Below are positions 17,071 through 25,911 of a stretch of DNA of 41,617 bases, one piece after another. The notes beneath the pieces are model-generated. The model searched no databases. It saw nothing but the letters and a program-made list of their open reading frames with translations, and was not told the origin of the DNA. The DNA comes from Atribacterota bacterium (GTDB lineage: Bacteria > Atribacterota > Phoenicimicrobiia > Phoenicimicrobiales > Stramentimicrobiaceae), in contig JAQVGY010000005.1 of NCBI GenBank assembly GCA_028696495.1, positions 1 to 41,617 on the forward strand, written 5' to 3'. Position 1 is the stretch's first letter; each line of letters opens with the position of its first letter. Both the position numbers and the translations under genes were made by a program.

Positions 17071-19248
17071 TTATTTAAAATTAGATCTTTTATTATAACG
17101 ATTCCTAAAATCTTTATCATTTTTTTCAGGTTTTGGCATCAATTCTTTCTTGCTCAGGTCGATCTTGCCCTGCTGGTCAATTCCAATAACCTTTACCTGA
17201 ATCTCATCATCCATATTTAAAACATCTTCTACTTTACCAACATGAGAATAAGATAGGTTTGATATATGTAAGAGCCCCTCTACCCCGGGAAGAATCTCTA
17301 CAAATGCCCCATATTTGGTTATTCTTTTCACCTTCCCATTATAAATCTCCCCGACTTTTACTTCCTTAACCAAACCTTCGATATGGTATTTAGCTCTCTC
17401 TATCTTTTCCATGCTATCAGCAGTAATAAAAATTTCACCATTATCTTTTATATCGATACAGGTGCCGGTCTCTTCAATTATCTTCTTTATGTTCTTGCCG
17501 CTTGGACCAATTATATTTCCAATCTTATCTGTGCTAACTTTTATAATAAGCATCTTAGGAACATAGTTAGACAGCTCTGCTTTTGGTTTGGAAATTGTTT
17601 TATTCATTTTTTCAAGTATATATAAGCGGCCTTTTCTTGACCTTTCGAAAATATCCCGCAATATATCAATAGATACACCATCTATTTTCAGGTCCATCTG
17701 AATTGCTGTTAAACCATCGGCTGAACCGGCTGCTTTAAAATCCATATCACCATAATGGTCCTCAATACCAAGAATATCGGTTAATATTTCATATTTATCA
17801 TCTTCTTTAACCAATCCCATGGCAACACCGGCTACCGGTTTACTTATGGGCACTCCTGCATCCATTAGAGATAAGCTGGCTCCACAAACACTAGCCATCG
17901 ATGATGAACCATTAGATTCCAGAATTTCAGATACCACACGAATAGTATAAGGAAATTCTATCTCTTCGGGAATTAGTGCTTTCACAGCCTTTTCAGCCAG
18001 GGCACCATGACCAATCTCTCTACGTGATTGAGACCTTCTCGGCTTGATATCTCCTACCGAGAAGGGTGGAAAATTGTAGTGTAAATAAAATTTACGGGTG
18101 GTATCCTCTTCCAGAGTATCTACAGACTGCTCATCCCTAACAGAACCCAGGGTAGTAATAACCAGAGCCTGTGTTTGCCCTCTGGTAAAGAGGGCACTTC
18201 CATGCACTCTCGGCAAAATACCTATTTCACATTCAATATTCCTAATCTCATCAGGTTTACGGTGATCCACTCTCAATCCCTTTTCAATAATCAAACCCCT
18301 CATTAATTCCTGGCATATGGAATCATATACTCCATTGATAAGGGAGACATTGAGTTCTTCATCACTACTCAGGTCATTATTTAATCTTGAGATGATTTCC
18401 TCTTTTAAATTTTCTAATCTTTCTTCTCTTTCGGCTTTATCTCTGGTAGTTAATGCGTTTTCTATCTGCTCGGAATAATCTTTTTTGATTAGCTCATAAA
18501 ACCTATTTTTTTCTTCCAACAAAGATTGTTCCAATTGCCAGGTTTGATTAATCTTCTCGGGATTTATCTCTTTAACAAATTCAATTTGCATTTCCACAAT
18601 TTTTTTAATCTCTGCCTGAGCCACCCCGATGGCTTCTATCACTATTTCCTCAGATAATTCCTTAGCTTCCCCTTCTAACATTATAACTGAGTCTTTTGTT
18701 CCAGCAACAACTATATTGAGTTCACAGTCAGCCAGCTCTTCTACCGTAGGATTTATTAAGAAATTACCTTCTGAATAGCCGACCCGTATTGCTGCAATTG
18801 GTTTATAAAAAGGAATATCAGAAATATAGAGGGCACATGATGCACCAATAATGGAAATAATATCTGGAAGGTTGCTCTGATCATAAGATAAGACCGAAGT
18901 GATTATCTGAACATCATTGCAGTATCCCTCAGGAAACAGGGGACGTATCGGTCTATCAATCAGTCTGGAAGTCAGGATGGCATTTTCGCTTGGTTTCCCT
19001 TCACGTTTAAAAAATCCGCCTGGTATTTTACCGGCAGCATAAAACTTCTCTTCATAATCTACAAGTAGAGGGAAAAAATCGGTCCCTTCCTTGGGTTCTT
19101 TTGAGGCAACTGCGGTAACAAGTACTACCGTTTCACCACAGGTTACAGTAACTGAGCCATTGGCCTGTTTTGCCAGTTTGCCTGTTTCTATTTTTACTTT
19201 CTTACCACCAACTTCTATTTCTTTACTATGGATAATTTTATCGGTCAT
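17071..19248 (-). CDS. pnp: polyribonucleotide nucleotidyltransferase (PNPase)
   Basis: Phosphorolytic 3'-to-5' exoribonuclease of the RNA decay machinery. The 725 aa protein has two RNase PH domains (about residues 10-145 and 325-470) flanking a helical domain, then KH (IIGPSGKNIKKII near 560) and S1 (GEIYNGKVKRITKYGAFVEI near 625-695). Conserved segments such as FFKREGKPSENAILTSRLIDRPIRPLF and the second-domain DHYGDMDFK are intact. It follows rpsO by 46 bases, the widespread rpsO-pnp pairing. RNase Y, also in this window, is its known partner in Firmicutes. Confidence 0.98.
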   Translation of the reverse strand: MTDKIIHSKEIEVGGKKVKIETGKLAKQANGSVTVTCGETVVLVTAVASKEPKEGTDFFPLLVDYEEKFYAAGKIPGGFFKREGKPSENAILTSRLIDRPIRPLFPEGYCNDVQIITSVLSYDQSNLPDIISIIGASCALYISDIPFYKPIAAIRVGYSEGNFLINPTVEELADCELNIVVAGTKDSVIMLEGEAKELSEEIVIEAIGVAQAEIKKIVEMQIEFVKEINPEKINQTWQLEQSLLEEKNRFYELIKKDYSEQIENALTTRDKAEREERLENLKEEIISRLNNDLSSDEELNVSLINGVYDSICQELMRGLIIEKGLRVDHRKPDEIRNIECEIGILPRVHGSALFTRGQTQALVITTLGSVRDEQSVDTLEEDTTRKFYLHYNFPPFSVGDIKPRRSQSRREIGHGALAEKAVKALIPEEIEFPYTIRVVSEILESNGSSSMASVCGASLSLMDAGVPISKPVAGVAMGLVKEDDKYEILTDILGIEDHYGDMDFKAAGSADGLTAIQMDLKIDGVSIDILRDIFERSRKGRLYILEKMNKTISKPKAELSNYVPKMLIIKVSTDKIGNIIGPSGKNIKKIIEETGTCIDIKDNGEIFITADSMEKIERAKYHIEGLVKEVKVGEIYNGKVKRITKYGAFVEILPGVEGLLHISNLSYSHVGKVEDVLNMDDEIQVKVIGIDQQGKIDLSKKELMPKPEKNDKDFRNRYNKRSNFK

Positions 19249-19294
19249 AAATTAAGATATCTCCTTGAATAGGTATACATTATTTTAAATCTCA

Positions 19295-19561
19295 TTACTT
19301 TCTGAGATTCAATTGTTCAATTAATTTGCGATATTTTTCAACATCATTGCTCTTTAGATAATTTAGGAGATTTCTTCTTTTCCCAACCATTCTCAATAAT
19401 CCATATTTAGAATGCTTATCTTTCTTATTCTCATTTAGATGTTTGGTCAGGCTGTTTATTTTCTCAGTTAAAATAGCTACCTGAACCTCTGTTGAACCAG
19501 TATCCACATCATGGTGCTGGTATTCTTTTATTATTTTATTTTTTAATTCTTTCTTAACCAT
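19295..19561 (-). CDS. rpsO: ribosomal protein S15
   Basis: Primary 16S rRNA-binding protein of the small subunit platform. At 88 aa it has the standard length. Typical segments are HDVDTGSTEVQVAILTEKI, HLNENKKDKHSKYGLLRMVGKRRNLLNYL and the C-terminal YRKLIEQLNLRK. The ATG has AAGGAG about 12 bases upstream. It starts a unit with pnp and has a consensus promoter and a long, highly structured leader, discussed separately. S15 is known to repress its own mRNA in several bacterial groups. Confidence 0.98.
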   Translation of the reverse strand: MVKKELKNKIIKEYQHHDVDTGSTEVQVAILTEKINSLTKHLNENKKDKHSKYGLLRMVGKRRNLLNYLKSNDVEKYRKLIEQLNLRK

Positions 19562-19677
19562 TTTTGCTAAACTCTCCTTCTGCCTAATGGTAATTCTATA
19601 TGCTAACTTTTTTAAATCATATATCTCTTAGTCAAATATGTTTGAATTTTTTCTTATTTCCTTTAACTAGTCTAAGC

Positions 19678-19777
19678 ATGATGTCTGCGAGATTGGCAGG
19701 AAAGTAGGCTTTATAAATGGTATATCCTAAAATGGGGATTACTTCCTTCTTCAAACTCTTCTGCAATCTTACATCAT
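19678..19777 (-). ncRNA. candidate structured leader RNA of rpsO (possible S15 autoregulatory element)
   Basis: On the minus strand the predicted transcript start is followed at once by nested pairing. ATGATGT (19771-19777) pairs with ACATCAT (19678-19684). AGATTGCAG (19761-19769) pairs with CTGCCAATCT (19690-19699) with one bulge. GGAAGTA (19740-19746) pairs with TACTTTCC (19699-19706) with one bulge. ATCC (19736-19739) pairs with GGAT (19724-19727). Four helices stacked in one 100-base element in otherwise unstructured AT-rich DNA are unlikely by chance. S15 leaders of different fold are known in other phyla; ligand and mechanism here are inferred. Confidence 0.65.
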
Positions 19778-19783
19778 TTTAAT

Positions 19784-19812
19784 ATTTTATCACAATTAAG
19801 AAATTCATTCAA
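19784..19812 (-). promoter_or_regulatory. predicted sigma-A-type promoter for rpsO-pnp
   Basis: TTGAAT (19807-19812) is separated by 17 bases from TAAAAT (19784-19789) on the minus strand, with an extended -10 TG one base before the -10. Predicted start is near 19777, exactly at the 5' edge of the structured leader, which supports both calls. Confidence 0.75.
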
Positions 19813-19828
19813 ATATATTTTATAAAGT

Positions 19829-20017
19829 TCAATAATTAAAATTATATACCATTAAATAACAAATCAATCCATTGAAGAGACTTAGAATACCTAACTGAAG
19901 AAATAAATCTGTTTTTAATGGCAATTTGTAATATCTGCTCTTATATTTTATTAAATATCCATCTTTTTTTACTAAAAGATTCTTATGGTTTATTCCTTTT
20001 TTATCATGATATTTTGA
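19829..20017 (-). other. stop-free frame directly after the ribF TAG, possible frameshifted small membrane protein
   Basis: In the ribF frame, 62 sense codons follow the TAG before a TGA at 19829-19831. The peptide has a basic, tyrosine-rich middle (KYKSRYYKLPLK) followed by a hydrophobic run long enough to span a membrane (about residues 38-58). It has no in-frame ATG near its start. An ATG (cat at 20005-20007) one frame off would join it if the following run of six A had seven, giving a protein of about 59 residues. It could be a broken small gene, a readthrough tail of RibF, or chance. Confidence 0.3.
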
Positions 20018-20992
20018 CTAAATTTTATTGTTTTTGAAAAAAACACGGGCAACCAATTCATCTTTTCTGATTTGCTGAGTTAAGCTGGTAGTGTCGACAA
20101 ATTTTTGTTCATCTCTTATTCTTTTCAATAAAAAGGCGCGTATCTTTTTCTTGTATATATCTATTTCATAATTAAAGATGTGTGCTTCAACAGAAATCTC
20201 TTCTCTTATACTAATCATTTCATTTTGAAAAGTAGGTCTAAAACCAATATTTACCAAACCTTGATATTTTATTCCATCAATTTCTACCAGGGCAACATAT
20301 ACTCCGTTTTTGGGTAATAATTTTTCCGACGGAAATTTTATATTAGCAGTAGGAAAAGATAGAATATTTTTCCCTCTCTTGTGACCATGTACAACCTCTC
20401 CACCTATATAGTAGGGATAGCCTAACATGCGATTAGCCTTTTCTAAATCTCCTTCTCTTATAAGTTTTCTAATAAGTGTACTGCTGATTATTGTCCCATC
20501 ATCTGTTTTTACTGGCTCCAAAATAAAATGTTTAAAATTATAGTTTTTAGCTAACAATTTTATAAGATTTATATCACCTTTTTTTTGATAACCAAAATGG
20601 TAATTATATCCCACAAAAACGGCACCCATATGGAACTTATTTAATAAAACTTTTTTTATAAAATCCTCACCACTTACTTTCTTCAATTTTTCTGAAAAAT
20701 TAAGGACATAGACCTTGTTAATTCCCAAATCCTTTATATGTCTTACCTTTTCTTCTAATGTGGTAAGAAAATAGAGGTTATCAATTTTATTGACAATTAT
20801 CTCCGGATGAGGGTCCAGCAAAATAACAGAGCTCACGGCATTGTCTTTTTTTGCCATATCGACACATAAACTTAATATGGACTGATGTCCCAGATGAACT
20901 CCATCAAAGAATCCTAAAGCTATATATGATAATTTATTTTCACTATTGAAAAAATTATTATTAATAAAATAATCATATGATATATATTCCAT
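20018..20992 (-). CDS. ribF: bifunctional riboflavin kinase/FAD synthetase RibF
   Basis: Makes FMN from riboflavin and FAD from FMN. I start it at ATG 20990-20992, since AGGG lies 5 bases upstream and the family begins near here; a TTG ten codons earlier is less likely. The N-terminal adenylyltransferase domain has GFFDGVHLGHQSIL, and the GYNYHFGYQKKGD region and SSTLIRKLIREGDL follow. The C-terminal flavokinase has SFPTANI and NGVYVALVEI. It lies in the conserved truB-ribF-rpsO order. No FMN riboswitch is seen upstream. The stop is TAG, and the reading frame stays open after it. Confidence 0.95.
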   Translation of the reverse strand: MEYISYDYFINNNFFNSENKLSYIALGFFDGVHLGHQSILSLCVDMAKKDNAVSSVILLDPHPEIIVNKIDNLYFLTTLEEKVRHIKDLGINKVYVLNFSEKLKKVSGEDFIKKVLLNKFHMGAVFVGYNYHFGYQKKGDINLIKLLAKNYNFKHFILEPVKTDDGTIISSTLIRKLIREGDLEKANRMLGYPYYIGGEVVHGHKRGKNILSFPTANIKFPSEKLLPKNGVYVALVEIDGIKYQGLVNIGFRPTFQNEMISIREEISVEAHIFNYEIDIYKKKIRAFLLKRIRDEQKFVDTTSLTQQIRKDELVARVFFKNNKI

Positions 20993-21092
20993 GTTAGCCC
21001 TGTTTGCCTCGATTCTAACCAATGCTGCTTACAACTAATTGTTGTATTTATAATACTATTTAATAGAATTTTATTTTATAATTCGTCTTTCT

Positions 21093-21866
21093 TCAATTTA
21101 TTATTTTATCATCCAAAACTGTACTGGCAGATATTATCAAAGATGCCTGCTTTTCAGAGGGCAATTCCATAAATTCAGCAAGCGAGATAGACTGATTGAT
21201 AGAAATATTGCCAACCTTGACTCTTCTTAGATTAGAAAGATATGCACCAAATCCCAGATAATCACCGATATCATTACACAATGTTCTAATATAAGTCCCC
21301 TTGGAGCACTTTACTTTAAAAGAAATACTGGGATAAATATCCCATCTTACCTTCAATAGGGATAATTGATATATTTTTATTTTCCTTGGTTCAACTTTTA
21401 TTTTAATACCCTTTCTAGCTAAGCGATAAAGCGGCTTCCCCTTTGATTTTATTGCTGAATACATGGGAGGAGTCTGCCATATATCTCCTTGAAACTTTTC
21501 AAAAACACTCTCTATCTCATCCCGGGTTAATCTTTTTTGCTCTCTTTTTTTACTATTTATCCTTATTATTTTGCCGGTTAAATCCTGTGTATCGGTTGAA
21601 ATGCCCAGTATCATAGTAGCGGTGTATGTTTTATCAAGATTAGTAAAATAAACCGATTCTTTGGTACTACGGTTTAGGCATAAAACCAGTATTCCGGTAG
21701 CAAAGGGGTCCAATGTACCGGTATGCCCTGCTTTGTCTAATTTTAAAAGTTTTTTTATTTTAAAAACGGTCTTTGCCGAAGAAATTCCTTCAGGTTTATC
21801 AATAATCAGAATACCATTTTTCATCTTTAAAGGAGTGTCCTTAATAATAATATTAGTAAGTGGCAT
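21093..21866 (-). CDS. truB: tRNA pseudouridine(55) synthase TruB
   Basis: Makes psi55 in the T loop of tRNAs. The catalytic motif GHTGTLDPFATGIL is present, with the nucleophile Asp at about residue 53; NGILIIDKPEGISS and the KCSKGTYIRTLCNDIG motif are also clear. Length 257 aa. The listed ATG forms TGATAATG with the nrnA stop, suggesting coupled translation. A second ATG 14 codons later fits the usual family N-terminus, and neither has a strong Shine-Dalgarno sequence. The C-terminal PUA-like part is short, as in Firmicutes TruB. Confidence 0.95.
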   Translation of the reverse strand: MPLTNIIIKDTPLKMKNGILIIDKPEGISSAKTVFKIKKLLKLDKAGHTGTLDPFATGILVLCLNRSTKESVYFTNLDKTYTATMILGISTDTQDLTGKIIRINSKKREQKRLTRDEIESVFEKFQGDIWQTPPMYSAIKSKGKPLYRLARKGIKIKVEPRKIKIYQLSLLKVRWDIYPSISFKVKCSKGTYIRTLCNDIGDYLGFGAYLSNLRRVKVGNISINQSISLAEFMELPSEKQASLIISASTVLDDKIIN

Positions 21867-21868
21867 TA

Positions 21869-22861
21869 TCAGGTATTAAGCGCTTTTATTAACCTGTCTA
21901 TTACTGTCTTTACAATATCATCTCTGTCCCCCTCTAATTGACAGCCAGCTGCATTGGGATGACCTCCACCACCAAATGTTCGTGCAAAAAGGTCGACGTT
22001 AAAATCATCTTTAGAACGGAAACTAATCTTAATCTTTCCCTCTATAATCTCCTTGAATAATACAGAAACCTGAACTTTTTTGATGGAAAGTATCTTATCG
22101 ACTATTCCTTCTGTTTCTTCTTCTTTAGCATTAGTTTCCTCAAACATCTCTCTGGTTACAATAGTCCAGGCAATATTTGAATTTGAATCAACCTCTGTTT
22201 TAAGAAGCGCGTCACCTAACAATCTAAGGGCAGATATTTCATTATTGCTATAAATTTGATTGGCAATTAAGTGGGGATTGGCACCGGATTTTACTAAAAC
22301 AAAAGCAGTATAAAAAGTTTCAGCCCTGGTATTGGCATATCGAAAAGAGCCAGTATCGGTAACAATTGCTGCAAACAAAGGGATGGCAATCTGTTCGGTT
22401 ATCTCACAATTCAGCTCTTTGCTCAATTGGAATATTATCTCCCCTACTGATGAAGAGCTAACATCGATATAGTTAATATGCCCGAATTTGGTGTTACTGG
22501 GGTGGTGGTCAATATTAACAATAAGACTAAATTTATCAGTTTTTACAGGAATATTGCCAATTCTTTCTAAATTACTGGAATCAAGGACTACCAATACCGA
22601 ATCATTTTCGATTTCTAATATGAATTCTTTATCGAGTTTAGCACTACAAATTATCTCTTCCACGCCTGGCATAAATTTATAGATATAGGGCACCTGGTCT
22701 TGATTAACAATTTTTACCTCTTTGCCCATCTGTTTTAAGATAAAGTAGAGGGCTAATTCAGAACCTAAGGCATCTCCATCTAAATTTGTATGTGAGGTAA
22801 TAATGAAATTATGGTATTTTTTAATTATTTTGGCAATTTTACTGATTTTCGTGTGTTGCAT
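21869..22861 (-). CDS. nrnA: DHH family nanoRNase/pAp phosphatase NrnA
   Basis: Degrades 2-5 nt RNA fragments and, in characterised members, dephosphorylates pAp. Metal-binding motifs are in order: SHTNLDGDALGSE, VLDSSN, NIDHHPSN, TDTGSFRYAN, and the DHHA1 motif GGGGHPNAAGC. I start it at ATG 22859-22861 because family proteins have few residues before the first motif; GTG or ATG codons 6-7 codons earlier overlap the end of rbfA further and cannot be excluded. The gene overlaps rbfA and nearly touches truB, so the genes are tightly coupled. Confidence 0.93.
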   Translation of the reverse strand: MQHTKISKIAKIIKKYHNFIITSHTNLDGDALGSELALYFILKQMGKEVKIVNQDQVPYIYKFMPGVEEIICSAKLDKEFILEIENDSVLVVLDSSNLERIGNIPVKTDKFSLIVNIDHHPSNTKFGHINYIDVSSSSVGEIIFQLSKELNCEITEQIAIPLFAAIVTDTGSFRYANTRAETFYTAFVLVKSGANPHLIANQIYSNNEISALRLLGDALLKTEVDSNSNIAWTIVTREMFEETNAKEEETEGIVDKILSIKKVQVSVLFKEIIEGKIKISFRSKDDFNVDLFARTFGGGGHPNAAGCQLEGDRDDIVKTVIDRLIKALNT

Positions 22862-23231
22862 CCTGGCTTTCCCTGCCATCACCTTCCCTGCCTAAATCCT
22901 CAATTTTCATCATAAGTTGATGTACTTTTTCCAACTCCTTATCGAAGTGAAAAGATATAGAGGGTGTAAAGCGATATCTTTTAAGCTCATGAGCTAATTC
23001 TGACCTGATAAAATTTGTAGCACTATAAAGACCCTTCAGACATTTTTCCTGTTCTTCTTTATTCCCCAATATAGAAATATATATTTTGGCATTATGCAGG
23101 TCATTGGATAGAGATATTCTGGTTACTGTGACAAATCCTATGCGGGGGTCTTTTGTTTTTCTATGAATTATATGGCTTATATTTCTTTTCAATACTTTTT
23201 CAAAATGTTTCTTTTTTTGTTCTAAAACCAT
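22839..23231 (-). CDS. rbfA: ribosome-binding factor A (RbfA)
   Basis: Helps maturation of the 30S subunit, acting on the 5' end of 16S rRNA. The 130 aa KH-like protein shows ISHIIHRKTKDPRIGFVTVTRI, the LHNAKIYISILG strand, the SELAHELKRYRFTPSISFHFD stretch and a charged C-terminal tail. The ATG has AGG about 13 bases upstream. Its 3' end overlaps nrnA. It lies in the standard infB-ylxP-rbfA order. Confidence 0.95.
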   Translation of the reverse strand: MVLEQKKKHFEKVLKRNISHIIHRKTKDPRIGFVTVTRISLSNDLHNAKIYISILGNKEEQEKCLKGLYSATNFIRSELAHELKRYRFTPSISFHFDKELEKVHQLMMKIEDLGREGDGRESQDATHENQ

Positions 23232-23271
23232 CTGCTTTGTCTAACCTTTTTATTCTTTATCTTTGTTTTGC

Positions 23272-23553
23272 CTAATTAATTGAAAACCAATAATCAAGTA
23301 ATTGTATTTCGGGTTGTATTTCGGTATGACTTATAATTTTTTCCATAATTCGGTCAATTAATCGACGATTATCATTGACACAGGCAATCCCTATAGTACT
23401 CTTTTTCCAGGAATTTTTTTGACCAATCTCGGCAATAGAAATATTATATCTCTTTCTTAATAAATTTGTATAACCTGCCAAAATTGTTCTTTTATCTTTT
23501 AAGGAGTGGCTATTTGGTAAATATAGGGATATTTTACAGATACCAATTAACAT
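23272..23553 (-). CDS. DUF503 (YlxP-like) protein
   Basis: Small conserved protein of about 93 aa. The family marks MLIGICKISLYLPNSHSLKDKR and KRYNISIAEIG are present, followed by the IACVNDNRRLIDRIMEKI helix. The function is not established; the YlxP family is routinely found between infB and rbfA, and roles in ribosome maturation have been suggested. It begins 5 bases after the infB stop with AGGA just upstream of the ATG. Confidence 0.92.
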   Translation of the reverse strand: MLIGICKISLYLPNSHSLKDKRTILAGYTNLLRKRYNISIAEIGQKNSWKKSTIGIACVNDNRRLIDRIMEKIISHTEIQPEIQLLDYWFSIN

Positions 23554-23558
23554 TTTTC

Positions 23559-25493
23559 CTATTTAGTAACTTCTTGAAAATTATAAAAAACAATTCTATC
23601 CTGTACCTGAAAATCATCAAATTTCTCTATATGTATGCCACACTCATATCCAGAGCTGACTTCTTTAACATCATCTTTAAAGCGTCTTAAGGAGAAATCT
23701 TTTCCTTCATATATTTTTTCTTCTTTACGTATAACACGGATAGAATCTTTGGTTGAAATCTTTCCTTCAGTCACATAACATCCGGCAACAATACCAATCT
23801 TGGGTATTTTAAATATTTCCCTAACCTCTGCTTCTCCAGTTATTATTTCTTCTAATTTTGGCTTTAAATACCCTTTTAAGGCAGCTTTAACTTCATCGAT
23901 TAAATCATATATTATATTATAAGTTCTAACTTCAATCTCTTCATTTTTAGCCAGCTTCTGAGCATTTTGATCTTCTGCCACATTGAATCCGATAACCAGA
24001 GCATTGGACGCAGATGCTAACATAATGTCTGTTTCAGAAATTGTACCAATACCACCATGGATTATCTTTACTTCAACTTCTTCATTGCTCAGGGGGGATA
24101 AGGCCTCCATAATTGCATCTAAGGTTCCTTGAGTATCTGCCTTTAAGATAATATTTAATTCTTTGATTCTTCCTTTTTTCATTTCTTCAAACAAACTCTC
24201 TAAGGATACCCTCTCCTCTTCCTTCTTTTCCCTGCGCTTTTCTTCCAGCTCCCTCTCACCAATTATTATTTTAGCAAAATGATCACTCGCCACTACCTGG
24301 AATACATCACCGGCACCGGGCATTTTGTTAAAACCTGTTATCTCCACAGGGGTTGAGGGCCCGGCATAGGTAAGATGTTTGCCCATATCATCCATCATGC
24401 TTCTTACTTTTCCATATGCCTTCCCAACTACAAAATAATCACCTATTTTTAAATGACCATCTTGAATTAAAACAGTAGCCAAAATGCCTCTCCCTTTGTT
24501 CAGCTTGGTCTCTATTACCACCCCGGTAGCAGGCAGTTCGGGATTGGCTTTCAATTCTAACATCTCTGCCTGTAAGGAGATCAGTTCCAATAATTCCGTA
24601 ATACCCTTCTTCTGTAAGGCAGATATTTCAGCAAACAGGGTATCTCCACCCCATTCTTCTGGAACTAACTGGTATTTGGATAGTTCCTTTTTAACTTTAT
24701 CAATATTAGCAGTTGCTTTATCAATCTTATTGACGGCTACAATAATGGGGACATTGGCTGCTCGGGCATGATTAATCGCCTCCACCGTCTGAGGCATCAC
24801 TCCATCATCGGCAGCAACAACGAGTACCACTATATCAGTTGCTTTTACACCACGGGCTCTAATAGTGGTGAATGCTTCATGCCCCGGAGTATCAATAAAT
24901 ACAAATCTATTATCCTTCAGGTTGACCACATAGGCGCCAATATGCTGGGTAATACCCCCTGCTTCCTTTTTGGTAATATGTGATTTCCTGATTACATCAA
25001 GGAGGGTAGTTTTACCGTGATCTACATGACCAACAATGGTAATGACCGGCGATTTAACAGACAATGGGATTTCCACAGCATTACCTTTCTTTGCCTTAAT
25101 TATTCTCTTCAGATTGCTGGAGGGGTTTATTTCAATATTATTCTCATGACATATCTTTTCAACAATCTCCCATGGTAATTCCCTATCGATAGACTTTATC
25201 GTGCCTATTTTAGAGACTTGTTGCATAGCTTTTGATAATGGCAAATTGAGCTTTTCTGATAATTCCTTCAAGCTGGGTAACTTGTCTAATATGAGCACCC
25301 TTCTCTCCTCTTTTTCAGCTTCTTTTACTTTCTTTTTTTCCTCAGCAATAGCCTCTTTAATAATTTCAATTGTCTCCTCATCAAGTGTACTCATATGATT
25401 CTTAACATTGATACCTTCTTTTGTTAAAAAGCTAATAAGACTTTTAGCTGGAATCCTCAATTCTTCTGCTACTTCATATACTCTTTTTTTCAT
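23559..25493 (-). CDS. infB: translation initiation factor IF-2
   Basis: GTPase that places fMet-tRNA on the 30S subunit. The 644 aa protein is a compact form with two small IF2_N-like helical domains (about residues 1-55 and 75-125). The G domain has G1 GHVDHGKTT at 155-163, GGITQHIGAYVV, DTPGHEAF and NKID. Domains II-IV follow, with DTQGTLDAIMEAL and the C-terminal fMet-tRNA-binding part. It lacks the long charged linker of enteric IF-2. The ATG is preceded by GGAGG 9 bases upstream. Confidence 0.98.
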   Translation of the reverse strand: MKKRVYEVAEELRIPAKSLISFLTKEGINVKNHMSTLDEETIEIIKEAIAEEKKKVKEAEKEERRVLILDKLPSLKELSEKLNLPLSKAMQQVSKIGTIKSIDRELPWEIVEKICHENNIEINPSSNLKRIIKAKKGNAVEIPLSVKSPVITIVGHVDHGKTTLLDVIRKSHITKKEAGGITQHIGAYVVNLKDNRFVFIDTPGHEAFTTIRARGVKATDIVVLVVAADDGVMPQTVEAINHARAANVPIIVAVNKIDKATANIDKVKKELSKYQLVPEEWGGDTLFAEISALQKKGITELLELISLQAEMLELKANPELPATGVVIETKLNKGRGILATVLIQDGHLKIGDYFVVGKAYGKVRSMMDDMGKHLTYAGPSTPVEITGFNKMPGAGDVFQVVASDHFAKIIIGERELEEKRREKKEEERVSLESLFEEMKKGRIKELNIILKADTQGTLDAIMEALSPLSNEEVEVKIIHGGIGTISETDIMLASASNALVIGFNVAEDQNAQKLAKNEEIEVRTYNIIYDLIDEVKAALKGYLKPKLEEIITGEAEVREIFKIPKIGIVAGCYVTEGKISTKDSIRVIRKEEKIYEGKDFSLRRFKDDVKEVSSGYECGIHIEKFDDFQVQDRIVFYNFQEVTK

Positions 25494-25573
25494 ACACCTT
25501 GACCTCCATCTCTACCGGATTGTTACCAGGGGTAAATACTTCTTTCTAATACTCTTAAATTTTGTTTAGCAGA

Positions 25574-25870
25574 TTAATTATCAACAAAATCCTTTTCTAT
25601 CAAATTAAACTTTTCTTCTAATTCTTTCACTATCGAGGGCAATATATCGAGCTTTAATGCCTTCCCCAATCTCTTTTTTTTAATAGCCTCTTGAAAACAT
25701 ATTTTATTATAACATAAATATGCCCCTCGGCCTGATTTCTTACCAGTCTCATCTATTTCAATTACACCCTCAGGCGTTCTGATAATTCTTAATAAATCCC
25801 TTTTCGGTTTTTTCCCCTGACACCCTATGCATGTCCTGTAAGGTATTTTTGTTAATTTTTTTTTCTTCAT
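25574..25870 (-). CDS. rnpM: YlxR family RNA-binding protein (RnpM)
   Basis: DUF448/YlxR family; the Bacillus member was reported to bind and modulate RNase P. The 98 aa protein has the diagnostic RTCIGCQGKKPKRDLLRI and KKSGRGAYLC segments, then a basic tail (KKKRLGKALK). It lies between nusA and infB as usual. The L7Ae-like ylxQ often next to it is missing. No Shine-Dalgarno sequence is evident before its ATG, so coupling to nusA or an unstructured start is likely. Confidence 0.92.
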   Translation of the reverse strand: MKKKKLTKIPYRTCIGCQGKKPKRDLLRIIRTPEGVIEIDETGKKSGRGAYLCYNKICFQEAIKKKRLGKALKLDILPSIVKELEEKFNLIEKDFVDN

Positions 25871-25911
25871 ATTGTGAAAAGATTTACTTTTTTAACTTAA
25901 TATTTTTTACT

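Larger units (their letters stand above)
19562..19828 (-). promoter_or_regulatory. rpsO promoter and 5' leader region
   Basis: This is the 3' part of the only gene-free stretch over 300 bases (19562-20017). It holds the rpsO promoter, the folded leader element at 19678-19777, an unstructured AT-rich segment and the rpsO Shine-Dalgarno sequence. The upstream part (19829-20017) holds a stop-free frame listed separately. Confidence 0.6.

Noticed and set aside
20993..21092. FMN riboswitch ahead of ribF
   Set aside because: The gap between truB and ribF is about 100 bases, AT-rich, with only a 5-bp stem (ACAAC/GTTGT); the conserved RFN core is absent.
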